From the NCBI RefSeq assembly GCF_002101555.1, contig NZ_LQOL01000072.1, forward strand, positions 16,977-80,976: a DNA stretch of 64,000 bases. Direction: 5' to 3'. Source of the stretch: Mycolicibacterium canariasense (GTDB lineage: Bacteria; Actinomycetota; Actinomycetes; Mycobacteriales; Mycobacteriaceae). The notes under the pieces are model-generated. The model was not told where the DNA came from. It searched no databases and saw nothing but the letters and a program-made list of their open reading frames with translations. The first letter of the stretch is position 1; each line of letters starts with the position of its first letter. This document shows positions 28,602-36,823 of the stretch, in pieces. Made by a program: the position numbers and the translations under genes.

Positions 28602-29003
28602 TTAGACAGCGCCCGCGCGCAACAGGCTGGCCACGGTCTCGCCGAGGACGATCGGATCGATCGGATGTGACACCGCGGCTTCGGCCCGCGACCACGACGC
28701 CAGCCAGGCATCATCGGCCCGCCCGGTGAGCACCAGGATCGGCGGACAGTCGGTGATCTCGTCCTTGAGCTGTTTGGCCAGCCCCAGCCCGCCGGCGGGC
28801 GCCGCCTCACCGTCCAGGATGGCCAGATCGAAGTCCCCGTCGGCGATCTGCTCGACGACCATCGGTGCGGTCGCGACGTCGAGATAACTCAATTCGGGCA
28901 GGTCCGGGTGCACCCGGCGGCCGAGTGCGGACCGCACGGCGTCGCGGGTGCGGGTATCGGAGCTGTACACGAGAATCCGGACCTGCGCATCGGTGTCGGC
29001 CAC
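28602..29003 (-). CDS. Single-domain response-regulator-like protein, Rv3143-like, degenerate active site
   Basis: A 133-residue receiver fold with no output domain. The phospho-acceptor aspartate is retained in FDLAILDGEAAP and the switch threonine in ILVLTGRAD. The N-terminal acidic pair is reduced to one Asp (YSSDTRT), and the conserved lysine of the KP motif is missing (AVSHPIDPIV). It is the gene before nuoA, as Rv3143 is in M. tuberculosis, and in the same orientation, suggesting a link to complex I expression. Start GTG 29003. Phosphorylation is doubtful without the lysine. Confidence 0.82.
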   Translation of the reverse strand: MADTDAQVRILVYSSDTRTRDAVRSALGRRVHPDLPELSYLDVATAPMVVEQIADGDFDLAILDGEAAPAGGLGLAKQLKDEITDCPPILVLTGRADDAWLASWSRAEAAVSHPIDPIVLGETVASLLRAGAV

Positions 29004-29013
29004 GCCTGCGATG

Positions 29014-29535
29014 CTACGACTGCCGGATCAGCACCGCGGTGGCTTCGATATTCACCGCTTCACCCATCATGCCCAGCAGATTGCCGTCCACACCGTAGTG
29101 CAGCCGGTTCAGGGTGGTGGTGGTCTGCAGACGCAGCGCGCCGTCGTCGGCCGACCGCACATGGGTGGCGAGCTCGAGGTCGCGCTGGGCGTCTTTGACC
29201 GACAGCGTGGCCTGCAGCAGCACCCATCCCGTGCCGGTGACCTCGCCGGAGTGCACCACCACGCTGATGCTGGGAAATCTCTGTACGTCGAAGAAATCGG
29301 GCGAACACAGATGCGTGTCGCGTTTCTTGATCCCGGTCTTCAGCGACGTCGCGTCGATGTCCAGTCGGCCGGTCACGTCGATCCCGTCCTCGGCCGCGGC
29401 GACCCGCCCGGATCCGCTGACCCCGCCGAAGGTGCCCTTGACGTGGGCCAGACCCCAGAAGGTCGGGCTGTGGAACTCGATGGTGGTGCGTTGTGGGTCC
29501 AGCTGCCAGTCGCCGATCCAGTTGGTGTCCGTCAT
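29014..29535 (-). CDS. YceI family lipid-binding protein
   Basis: A 173-residue lipocalin-like protein binding isoprenoid-type lipids in characterised homologues. The fold begins GDWQLDPQRTTIEFHSPTF and contains the family core GRLDIDATSLKTGIKKRDTH with LCSPDFFDVQRFPSI. No signal peptide is seen, so this copy is cytoplasmic. ATG 29535 overlaps the stop of the NTF2-like remnant. Confidence 0.9.
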   Translation of the reverse strand: MTDTNWIGDWQLDPQRTTIEFHSPTFWGLAHVKGTFGGVSGSGRVAAAEDGIDVTGRLDIDATSLKTGIKKRDTHLCSPDFFDVQRFPSISVVVHSGEVTGTGWVLLQATLSVKDAQRDLELATHVRSADDGALRLQTTTTLNRLHYGVDGNLLGMMGEAVNIEATAVLIRQS

Positions 29536-29700
29536 GGCATCAACGGTGCCATACCCGCCGGGTCGAAGTACTCGTCGATCCGGTTGATCAGGCCGTCGTC
29601 ACCCACTTCGGCGACGATGCAGACCCACGGGTGCCTCGACACCGGCGTAGTCGCCGGCCTTCATGGCGCTGAACAACTGATTCGCCACGTCGACGATCAT
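29532..29700 (-). pseudogene. NTF2/SnoaL-like gene with internal deletion
   Basis: The minus-strand ATG at 29700 has a strong AGGAGG upstream and begins MIVDVANQLFSAMKAGDYAG, a typical NTF2-like N-terminus. The reading frame then shifts, and the last ~33 codons up to TGA at 29532-29534 read WVCIVAEVGDDGLINRIDEY and on, a typical NTF2-like C-terminus, in another frame. Some 70-80 central codons are missing relative to the usual ~130. Read straight, it stops early at 29599. The intact start and stop contexts suggest a recent deletion. Confidence 0.75.
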
Positions 29701-29752
29701 CTGCCCTCCTGCGGTTGACCTCAAGCATTGTTCAGGTTGAAGACTGGATGCC

Positions 29753-30367
29753 ATGAGAGACCGCTTCACCGCCGCATACGAGACGAACACCGCGCCCTGG
29801 GTGATCGGTGAACCCCAACCCGCCATCGTGGAATTGGAGCGATCCGGTGTCCTGCACGGCCGCATCCTGGACGTGGGATGCGGCCTCGGTGAGCACACCA
29901 TCCTGCTGACCCGGCTGGGCTACGACGTCCGCGGAATCGACTATGTCGCCGAGGCGATCGCGCAAGCCCGGCGCAATGCGCGGGACAACGGCGTCGACGC
30001 GCGCTTCGAGGTGGCCGATGCGCTCGACCTGGCCGCCGACCCGAGCTATGACACGATCCTGGACAGCGCGCTGTTCCACATCTTCTCCGACGACGACCGT
30101 CCCCGCTACGTCGCGAGTCTGCATCGCGCCTGCGCCCCCGGCGGCAGGGTACACGTGCTGGCCCTCTCCGACGCCGGGCGCGGGTTCGGGCCGCAGGTCA
30201 GCGAAGAGACGATCCGCTCGGCATTCGGCACCGGCTGGGAACTGGAACGGTTGGACGCCAGCACCTACCGGGGTGTGGTGGGGGAGGCACACGCCGGGCC
30301 CCTCGGTCTCCCGGCGGGGACCGTCGTCGACGAGCCGGCCTGGCTGGCCACCGTGCGCCACCTCTAG
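29753..30367 (+). CDS. Class I SAM-dependent methyltransferase
   Basis: A 204-residue methyltransferase. Motif I is RILDVGCGLGEHTI, motif II contains the acidic residue in VRGIDYVAEAI, and motif IV is YDTILDSALFHIF. The C-terminus closes with a short strand rather than an extra domain, so the substrate is probably a small molecule. Start ATG 29753. Its upstream region is shared with the deleted NTF2-like gene, with which it is divergent. Confidence 0.85.
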   Translation: MRDRFTAAYETNTAPWVIGEPQPAIVELERSGVLHGRILDVGCGLGEHTILLTRLGYDVRGIDYVAEAIAQARRNARDNGVDARFEVADALDLAADPSYDTILDSALFHIFSDDDRPRYVASLHRACAPGGRVHVLALSDAGRGFGPQVSEETIRSAFGTGWELERLDASTYRGVVGEAHAGPLGLPAGTVVDEPAWLATVRHL

Positions 30368-30368
30368 C

Positions 30369-30695
30369 TCACTCCTGTTGGTAGCCGGGATGCGCGACGG
30401 CCAACCGGTGCGCCACCAGCGCGTGCAGCGCGGGCAGCACCTCGTCACCGGTGGCGCCGGATCTGATGGCCGCGGCCAACGCGGCTTCGTCGTCGAAGCC
30501 CAGCGCGTCCATGGCCCGGCGGGCGATGTCGGCGGTGTCGTCGAGCAGCTCGCGCTCCACGGTGCGAAGGACATTGGCCGCGACGCGGGCACGGAAGTTG
30601 ACCGCCCCGCTGGTGCCCTCGCGCACCTCGGTTTCCAGGAACTCCGCGACCGCTGCCACCAGTTCGGCCGCGGTCGGCTTGTAGTGCAGGTTCAC
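30369..30695 (-). CDS. Small DUF6285-like protein (LvaB-like partner of the adjacent kinase)
   Basis: A 108-residue, mostly helical acidic protein (YKPTAAELVAAVAEFLE, NFRARVAANVLRTVEREL) with no catalytic motif. Proteins of this kind sit beside APH-type kinases; in Pseudomonas the ~12-kDa LvaB is required by the kinase LvaA in levulinate catabolism. The family assignment is from memory of layout and size. Start GTG 30695 overlaps the kinase stop as GTGA, implying equal expression. Last gene of the eight-gene operon. Confidence 0.68.
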   Translation of the reverse strand: MNLHYKPTAAELVAAVAEFLETEVREGTSGAVNFRARVAANVLRTVERELLDDTADIARRAMDALGFDDEAALAAAIRSGATGDEVLPALHALVAHRLAVAHPGYQQE

Positions 30696-31675
30696 CTGTT
30701 CTCACTCCCCACGTCGCGGCGCTCCTGCCCGTCGAAGCCCTCCAACAAGCTCAGCAGGTCGTATTCGGTCTCGCACACCCGGCGCCCGATGGCGGCCAGC
30801 TCCACCGACCGGGTTTGCCCGCAACGGTGCCGCTCGTACTGATAACGGCAGATGACGCCCCAGCGCAGGGTGGCCAGCACCAGCCACCAGTGCAGTGCGC
30901 CGCGGTCGACGGCGGCGCCGCCGGCGTCCTGGTAGGCGGTGACGAAATCGTCGATGCTGCCAAGGCCACCCGCGCCCAGCTCCTTGGGAGCGCCGAAGCG
31001 CCAGGCCCGGATGCAGAACCACGCCAGATCCTCGGCCGCCGCCCCCATGTGGCTGAGCTCCCAGTCCAGGACCGCCGCCAACCGGCCGGCGTCGACGATC
31101 AGGTTGCCCATCCGGAAGTCGCCGTGCACCAGCACGGGCGGCGCCGGTGCCGGACGGTGGTTCTCCAGCCAGCGGAACGCATACTCGAAAGTGGCTGTGG
31201 TGTCGCCCATTTCGTCAAGTCGACGACGCGAGTCCGGCAGCGGGTCGAGCACCGGCAGCCCGATGCCGTCGGGGTCGGCGCGGTGGATGGCCGCCAGCGC
31301 GCGGGCGCACTGGGTCAGCAGTGCGGTCCGGGATGCGTCGTCGAGCGTGCGGGCGATCTTGCGGACGATGGTCTCGCCCTCGATGAACTCGCAGACCAGA
31401 TACGGATCACCCAGGGGCTCGGTCGAGTCGGACGCGGCCAGGACGGCCGGTACCGGGGCCCCGGCCGCCGCCGCGCGGCGTAGCGCCGCGGCCTCCAATT
31501 CCATTCCGGCGTGGATCTCGCCGGGCGGACCGGTGCGCAGGATCAGCGGCCGGTCGTCGGCAGTGAAGGCCCAGGTTGCTCGGCTGGCGCCGCCGGTGAG
31601 CACCCGCAGGTTCTCGACGCGGGTCGCGTCGAGAACCGATGCCAGCGCCGCGGGCAGGGCCTGGGCGTCGATCAC
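30692..31675 (-). CDS. APH/ACAD10-like phosphotransferase (LvaA-like kinase)
   Basis: A 327-residue kinase of the aminoglycoside phosphotransferase fold. Motifs: LTGGASRATWAF (glycine loop), LILRTGP, the catalytic VLVHGDFRMGNLIV (HGDxxxxN intact) and LAAVLDWELSHMG (metal binding). Such kinases placed next to acyl-CoA dehydrogenases, or fused to them in human ACAD10/11, phosphorylate 4-hydroxyacyl-CoAs. GTG 31675 overlaps the dehydrogenase stop as GTGA. Antibiotic resistance is an unlikely role in this context. Confidence 0.85.
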   Translation of the reverse strand: MIDAQALPAALASVLDATRVENLRVLTGGASRATWAFTADDRPLILRTGPPGEIHAGMELEAAALRRAAAAGAPVPAVLAASDSTEPLGDPYLVCEFIEGETIVRKIARTLDDASRTALLTQCARALAAIHRADPDGIGLPVLDPLPDSRRRLDEMGDTTATFEYAFRWLENHRPAPAPPVLVHGDFRMGNLIVDAGRLAAVLDWELSHMGAAAEDLAWFCIRAWRFGAPKELGAGGLGSIDDFVTAYQDAGGAAVDRGALHWWLVLATLRWGVICRYQYERHRCGQTRSVELAAIGRRVCETEYDLLSLLEGFDGQERRDVGSENR

Positions 31676-32910
31676 GTGCGTCCGAACTTGAGCATCCGCT
31701 GGGCGACGCGGCGAATCTGGATCTCCTCGGCCCCCTCGGTGATCCGGTACCGACGGTGGTGCCGGTAGATGTGCTCGAACGGTTCGTGACGGCTGTACCC
31801 GATGCCACCGTGGATCTGCATGGCCCGGTCGGCCGCCTCGCACACCAATCGGTTGGCCCGGTAGTTGGCCATCGACACCTTGTCCGAGACCTCCATGTGG
31901 TGATCCCGGTCCAGATGCCACGCGGCGTAATACACCAGCAGCCGCACCATCTGCGCCTCGGTCTGCAACTCGGCCAGCGGCCACTGCACCGCCTGGTTCA
32001 CCGCCAGCGGCTTGCCGAAAACGATGCGCTCACGGGCGTATTGGGCCGCCCGGTCGATGCAGTACTGCGCCGCGCCCAGACTGCTGGCGGCCTGTCGGAT
32101 CCGGTTCTCGTGCAGGAACGTCTGGCCGACCTCCAGGCCGTGGTCCACCTCGCCGAGCACGGCATCGTCGGGTACCCGGACGTTCGTGAGTTCCACCTCG
32201 CCGTGATCGCTGGGCATGTTGAACGTCCACCAGTAGTAGGGGACGTGAAATCCCGGCGCGTCGGTGGGCACCAGGAAAGCGGTGATGCCGGTGGCCGATC
32301 CATCGTGTCCCGAGGTGCGCGCGAAAATCAGGTCGTGCGTGGCGCGGTGTACCCCGGTGTTCCAGCGCTTGGCGCCGTTGATGATCCAGCCGTCGCCGTC
32401 GCGGACCGCGGAGGTGGCCAGCCAGGTGGCGTCGCTGCCGTGATCGGGTTCGGTCAGGCCGAAGGCCATGGAGCGCTGCCCGGTCAGCATCGCCTCGACC
32501 CATTCGGCCTTCTGCGCCTCGGTGCCGAACCGGCTCATCATGATGACCTGTGGGAAGTTACCGACGATCGACGACTCGTCCTGCAGGTCGTTGTGCAGGC
32601 CCAAACCCATGTGCGCCAGATGCTCCCGGATGACGGCCATATCGAGGTTGCTGCCGCCGCGGCCACCGAACTCTTCGGGTAATCCGTAGCGCAGCCAGCC
32701 CGCCGCGTCGGCACGGCGGCGCATCTCGTCGAGCAGGTCCTCCCATTCCCTGGCGGGTACACCGCCGGCCGCCAGGTCGGTGCGGGCGAACTCGCGGCGC
32801 CGGTCGAAGTACTGCATGTGCTGGCGTTCCAGTGGCTTGATCTCGGCCTCGATGAAGGCGTCCATCTCGGCCAGCAGCCCCGGAAGGTGTTCGGGTAAGG
32901 CGAAATCCAC
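31672..32910 (-). CDS. Acyl-CoA dehydrogenase (LvaC/ACAD10-like)
   Basis: A 412-residue FAD enzyme. The middle-domain motif FGLTEPDHGSDATWL and WIINGAKRWNTGV are typical, as is the C-terminal MQIHGGIGYSRHEPFEHIYR. Length and the C-terminal signature fit the ACAD10/11-like group, in which the dehydrogenase eliminates phosphate from a 4-phosphoacyl-CoA. Start GTG 32910, 20 bp after the TetR gene in the same operon. Confidence 0.88.
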   Translation of the reverse strand: MDFALPEHLPGLLAEMDAFIEAEIKPLERQHMQYFDRRREFARTDLAAGGVPAREWEDLLDEMRRRADAAGWLRYGLPEEFGGRGGSNLDMAVIREHLAHMGLGLHNDLQDESSIVGNFPQVIMMSRFGTEAQKAEWVEAMLTGQRSMAFGLTEPDHGSDATWLATSAVRDGDGWIINGAKRWNTGVHRATHDLIFARTSGHDGSATGITAFLVPTDAPGFHVPYYWWTFNMPSDHGEVELTNVRVPDDAVLGEVDHGLEVGQTFLHENRIRQAASSLGAAQYCIDRAAQYARERIVFGKPLAVNQAVQWPLAELQTEAQMVRLLVYYAAWHLDRDHHMEVSDKVSMANYRANRLVCEAADRAMQIHGGIGYSRHEPFEHIYRHHRRYRITEGAEEIQIRRVAQRMLKFGRT

Positions 32911-32930
32911 GCTGATCTCTCTTTCGTCCG

Positions 32931-33545
32931 CTAGGCGCCGTACAGGGTCTTCTTCCAGATCGTCGACAGTGTCTTGATGGCGTCCTCGTCGCTGATCTGC
33001 AGCTCCGACCCGGGATTGCCCACCACGACGACGGTGAAGTTCTCGAACAGCAACGCGATCGCCGCGGCGATGTGCTCGGGGTCGAGGTCCTGGGCGTAGC
33101 CCTGCTCGACGGCCCGACGCACCGAATCGGCCACCATGTCCATCCCGAAACGGCGAAACGCGTGCTGCACCTTGGCGAATCGCGGCTGGGTGGCGCCCAA
33201 TTGGGCGACGGCGATCATGATGCCGATGTTCTGCTTGAACAGATTCCAGTATCCCGTCACCACCGTGGTGAAGTACTCGGTGTCCGCGGGGGAGTCGGGC
33301 AGCGGTACCCGGGTGCCGGACGGCTCCACGATATCGTGCAGGAAGGATTCGGCCAGCGAGGCCAGCAGGTCCTCCTTGTCGTCGAAATAGCGATAGAACA
33401 CCGCCGAGGACTTGCCCGCCGCCGAGGTGATATCGGCCAACGTGGTGCCGTGGAAACCGCGTTCGGCGAACAACTTCCGGGCCGCCAGTTCGATGGCTCC
33501 GCGGGTTTGCCGGCCTTTGGCGGTCAGGGCGTCGGCGGGCGTCAT
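32931..33545 (-). CDS. TetR/AcrR family regulator within the catabolic operon
   Basis: A 204-residue TetR protein. The HTH is TTLADITSAAGKSSAVFYRYF (~residues 31-51), followed by DKEDLLASLAESF. The ligand domain is helical with a C-terminal WKKTLYGA. ATG 33545 lies one base after the stop of the HMG-CoA-lyase-like gene, so it is translated with the operon it presumably represses. Its effector is likely an acyl-CoA intermediate, which is inference. Confidence 0.85.
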   Translation of the reverse strand: MTPADALTAKGRQTRGAIELAARKLFAERGFHGTTLADITSAAGKSSAVFYRYFDDKEDLLASLAESFLHDIVEPSGTRVPLPDSPADTEYFTTVVTGYWNLFKQNIGIMIAVAQLGATQPRFAKVQHAFRRFGMDMVADSVRRAVEQGYAQDLDPEHIAAAIALLFENFTVVVVGNPGSELQISDEDAIKTLSTIWKKTLYGA

Positions 33546-33546
33546 A

Positions 33547-34449
33547 TCAGGCCAGGATGCGGTCGCCGGCACGCAGCAGCGCGCTGGGTAGCCGATGGCC
33601 GACGGCGTCTTGGGCGACCTTGGCGGCCGCGATCGCGCGGTCCAGGTCGACGTCGACGTCGATATCGCTGTCCCGCAGCAGGTACACCAGATCCTCGGTG
33701 GCGATGTTGCCCGAGGCGCCGGGCGCGAACGGGCAGCCGCCGAGGCCACCGACGGCCGCATCCAACCGGGTCACGCCGGCTTGCACGGCCGCGTACGCGC
33801 TGGCCAGTCCGGCCCCGCGGGTGTTGTGGAAATGCGCCCCGAGCGGGATATCCCCGATGAGCGGGCGCACCTTCGCGATCAGCGCGTCGACCCGCCGCGG
33901 CGTGGTGGTGCCGATGGTGTCGGCGATGGCGATCCGATCCACACCCAATTCGACCGCGGCGGTGATGATGTCGAGCACCCGGGCCGGCGGTGTCGGACCG
34001 TCGAACGGGCAGTCCCATGCGGTGGCGACGATGACCTCCACCGTGGCGCCCTCGTCGTGTGCGATGCGGGTGACGTCGGCGATGGCCGCCGTGGCCTCTG
34101 CGGTGTCGCGTCCCACGTTGGCGCGGCTGTGGGCGTCGGAGGCCGACACCACGTACTCGAGGGACCGCAACCCGGCCGTGACGGCACGGTTGGCGCCGTT
34201 GGCGCTGGCCACCAGCGCGGAGAACTCGACGTCCGGGAACCGGTACAACTCGGCGGCCAGTTCGGCGGCGTCGGCCAGTGCCGGCACCTTGGATGGCGAG
34301 ACGAAGGCGGTGGCCTCGATCTCGCGTACCCCGGTGGCGACGATCGCCTCCAGTAGTTCGATCTTGGCGGCCAACGGAATCGGGGTCTCGATCTGCAGGC
34401 CGTCGCGCAGACATACCTCGCGGATGGCAACCTTGTCCGGGCAAGTCAC
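33547..34449 (-). CDS. Hydroxymethylglutaryl-CoA lyase-like enzyme
   Basis: A 300-residue DRE-TIM metallolyase. It begins VCLRDGLQIE, the RDGLQ signature of HMG-CoA lyases, with ATAFVSPSKVPALADA next, and the metal-binding GAHFHNTRGAG (HxH). The active-site loop GGLGGCPFAPGASGNI carries the catalytic cysteine. It would release acetyl-CoA or an analogue at the end of a branched or hydroxyacyl-CoA pathway. GTG 34449 overlaps the CoA-transferase stop as GTGA. Confidence 0.88.
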   Translation of the reverse strand: MTCPDKVAIREVCLRDGLQIETPIPLAAKIELLEAIVATGVREIEATAFVSPSKVPALADAAELAAELYRFPDVEFSALVASANGANRAVTAGLRSLEYVVSASDAHSRANVGRDTAEATAAIADVTRIAHDEGATVEVIVATAWDCPFDGPTPPARVLDIITAAVELGVDRIAIADTIGTTTPRRVDALIAKVRPLIGDIPLGAHFHNTRGAGLASAYAAVQAGVTRLDAAVGGLGGCPFAPGASGNIATEDLVYLLRDSDIDVDVDLDRAIAAAKVAQDAVGHRLPSALLRAGDRILA

Positions 34450-35651
34450 AGCACGCCCTCCTCCCGTAGTGCGGCGATATCGTCGCCCGACAGCCCGAGC
34501 AGGCCGGAGTACACCTCGTCATTGTGCTGCCCGGGCCGGGCCGAACCCGCGTGGCGCACCGAGCCGGGAGACTCGGAGAGCACCGGGACGACGCCGGGGC
34601 CCTTGACGTTTCGTCCGATGCGCTCGTCGAAGTGGTCGGCGATCATGCCGCGGGCCAGTAGCTGCGGATCGGTGACCACCTCGGCCACGGTGTTGATGGG
34701 CCCGCTGATCACGCCGGCCTCCGAGAGCGTGTCGATGATCTCGGTGGGCTGCCGCTGGGCCGCCCAGGCGGCGATGATCGCATCCAGCTCGTCCTGATTA
34801 CGCCCGCGCGCAACGTGATCGGTGAAGCGCTCGTCGGTGGCCAGCTCGGGTCGGCCCATCGCCGTGCAGAGCCGCCGGAACACCGTGTCCTGATTGGCGG
34901 CGATCACCACCCAGCTGCCGTTGGCGCTCTGGTAGATGTTCGACGGCGCGATGCCCTCCAACCGGGTGCCCGACGGTCCGCGTACCACACCGCCGACGTC
35001 GTAGTCCGGAATGGTGGATTCCTGGATGGCCAGACATGATTCGGTCAGCGCGGTGTCGACCACCTGTCCGACTCCGGTGACGCTGCGCCGGTACAGCGCC
35101 GCCAGCGCCCCCTGGGCGGCGAACATCCCGGCCAGGCTGTCGCCGAGGGACAACGCCAGCCGCGGGGGAGGGCCGCCGGGGAAGCCGTTCATGTGCCGCA
35201 GCCCGCTGGCCGCCTCGGCGACCGAGGCGTAGCCGGCCTTCGCGGCGTCCGGGCCGGTCTGTCCGTACCCCGAGACCCGCACCAGAATGATGCCCTCGTT
35301 GCGATCGCGCAGCACGTCGTAGCCCAGATCCCACTTCTCCAGCGTGCCGGGGCGGAAGTTCTCCACGATGATGTCGGAGCGGTCCACCAGGTCCAGGAAC
35401 AGCTCACGGCCGCGTGCCGTGCGCAGGTCCAGGGTGATGGCTTTCTTGTTGCGGGCGTGCACCGTCCAGAAGAAGTGGTGCCCGTCCCGTTCGGCCTGCC
35501 CCCAGGTGCGCAGCGGGTCGGGGGACGTGGGCAGTTCGATCTTGAGCACCTCGGCGCCCATATCGCCGAGCAGCCGGCCGGCGAACGGGCCGGAGATGAG
35601 GGTGCCCAGTTCGAGCACCCGGATGCCGTCCAGGGCTCCGGTTGCTGTCAT
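34446..35651 (-). CDS. CaiB/BaiF-type CoA-transferase (class III)
   Basis: A 401-residue family III CoA-transferase. It shows VLELGTLISGPFAGRLLGDM, EVLKIE and LDLRTARGRELFLDLVDRSD, followed by IIVENFRPGTLEKW. The catalytic Asp is expected in SLGDSLAGMFAA. It would activate the pathway acid by swapping CoA. ATG 35651 overlaps the hydrolase stop in ATGA. Confidence 0.9.
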   Translation of the reverse strand: MTATGALDGIRVLELGTLISGPFAGRLLGDMGAEVLKIELPTSPDPLRTWGQAERDGHHFFWTVHARNKKAITLDLRTARGRELFLDLVDRSDIIVENFRPGTLEKWDLGYDVLRDRNEGIILVRVSGYGQTGPDAAKAGYASVAEAASGLRHMNGFPGGPPPRLALSLGDSLAGMFAAQGALAALYRRSVTGVGQVVDTALTESCLAIQESTIPDYDVGGVVRGPSGTRLEGIAPSNIYQSANGSWVVIAANQDTVFRRLCTAMGRPELATDERFTDHVARGRNQDELDAIIAAWAAQRQPTEIIDTLSEAGVISGPINTVAEVVTDPQLLARGMIADHFDERIGRNVKGPGVVPVLSESPGSVRHAGSARPGQHNDEVYSGLLGLSGDDIAALREEGVL

Positions 35652-36823
35652 GCCGAGAATCCGTGCCGGTGCAGCCAGTCGGTGCAGATGCCGACGGCCT
35701 GGCGCAACGTGTGGCGCTGGTCGGGTCCGGAGTAGTAGTGATTGGCGCCGGGGATCTCGTGCATCTCCTTGTCCGGATGTCCGATGGCCTGGAACAGGCG
35801 GCGGGTGTGGCTCGGGGTGCACGCGTCATCGGCGAGATTGCCGATCACCAGCGCGGGCACTGCGATGTCGGGACCGGCCTTCACCGCGTCACCGTGGGCG
35901 TCGTCATAACTCCACTGTGACAGCCAGCTGCGCAGGGTGCAGAAGCGGGCGAGCCCCACCGGGCTCATGTTGACCACCTGCGGGTCGCCCAGATAGCACT
36001 GGCCGGGGGTGCGTTCGTTGGGGTCGACGGTCGGGTCCAGCCAACGGGGGTCGGCCATGGTGCCGTGCACGACGAACGCGAACTCGTCGTCGGGTCGGCC
36101 TTGCTCGGCCAGCTCCGCCAATTTTTCCTTCACCCACTTGGTGATTCGCCGATTCCTGGCGATCTGGGCCTGCCGGTAGCGGTCCAGGAACGCCGGCGTG
36201 TAGGGCGGCTGGTTGGGGTTGTCCGGGTTGTACAGGTCCAGTTCGGGGTCACGCCGGGACGGGTCGTGCTCGTCCAGGATGGAGGCGTCCAGCCACTCGG
36301 TCATGGTGCCGTGCCGGCTGATGTGGGCGGCCAGCAGCATGATGCCGTCGGCCGGGATCAGGCCGAGCGTGGTGAGGTCGGGTCCGTCGCCGGACGGGCT
36401 GGCGGTGACCGTCGGGTGCTGGGCCTGCTGCTGGTAGAACACCGACAGCGAGCCGCCGCCGCTCCACCCGGCCAGTACCACCTTGGTGTAGCCGAGCCGG
36501 TTCTTGGCGTCCTTGATGCACTCGCCGAGGTCTTCGACCACCTTCTCCATCAGCAAGGCGGAGTCGGTGCCGCGGAACCGGCTGTTGCAGTAGATGACGT
36601 GATGCCCGGCGCGGGCCAGCGCGTTGATCATCGGCAGGTATGCGCCGCCGCCGATCGGGTGCATGAACACCAGCACGGTATCCGATGTCTTCGTCTTCGG
36701 TCTCAGCAGATAGCTTTCCAGCACCACCAGCTCGGCGACGCCGCCGTACACGTCTCGGACCGACGAATTGTTCTGGTAGGCAACCAGGTACGGGATGCGA
36801 TCGTATTCGTGCTTCACGGTCAC
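35648..36823 (-). CDS. Alpha/beta hydrolase
   Basis: A 391-residue hydrolase. The oxyanion strand is VLVFMHPIGGGAYLP, the nucleophile elbow VVLAGWSGGGSLSVF, the acid near VIGNLADDACTP and the histidine in IPGANHYYSGP, so the triad is complete. An insertion of about 100 residues (lid) lies between nucleophile and acid. Start GTG 36823 overlaps the stop of the dioxygenase gene as GTGA. Probably an ester, lactone or C-C hydrolase acting after that dioxygenase. Confidence 0.82.
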   Translation of the reverse strand: MTVKHEYDRIPYLVAYQNNSSVRDVYGGVAELVVLESYLLRPKTKTSDTVLVFMHPIGGGAYLPMINALARAGHHVIYCNSRFRGTDSALLMEKVVEDLGECIKDAKNRLGYTKVVLAGWSGGGSLSVFYQQQAQHPTVTASPSGDGPDLTTLGLIPADGIMLLAAHISRHGTMTEWLDASILDEHDPSRRDPELDLYNPDNPNQPPYTPAFLDRYRQAQIARNRRITKWVKEKLAELAEQGRPDDEFAFVVHGTMADPRWLDPTVDPNERTPGQCYLGDPQVVNMSPVGLARFCTLRSWLSQWSYDDAHGDAVKAGPDIAVPALVIGNLADDACTPSHTRRLFQAIGHPDKEMHEIPGANHYYSGPDQRHTLRQAVGICTDWLHRHGFSA

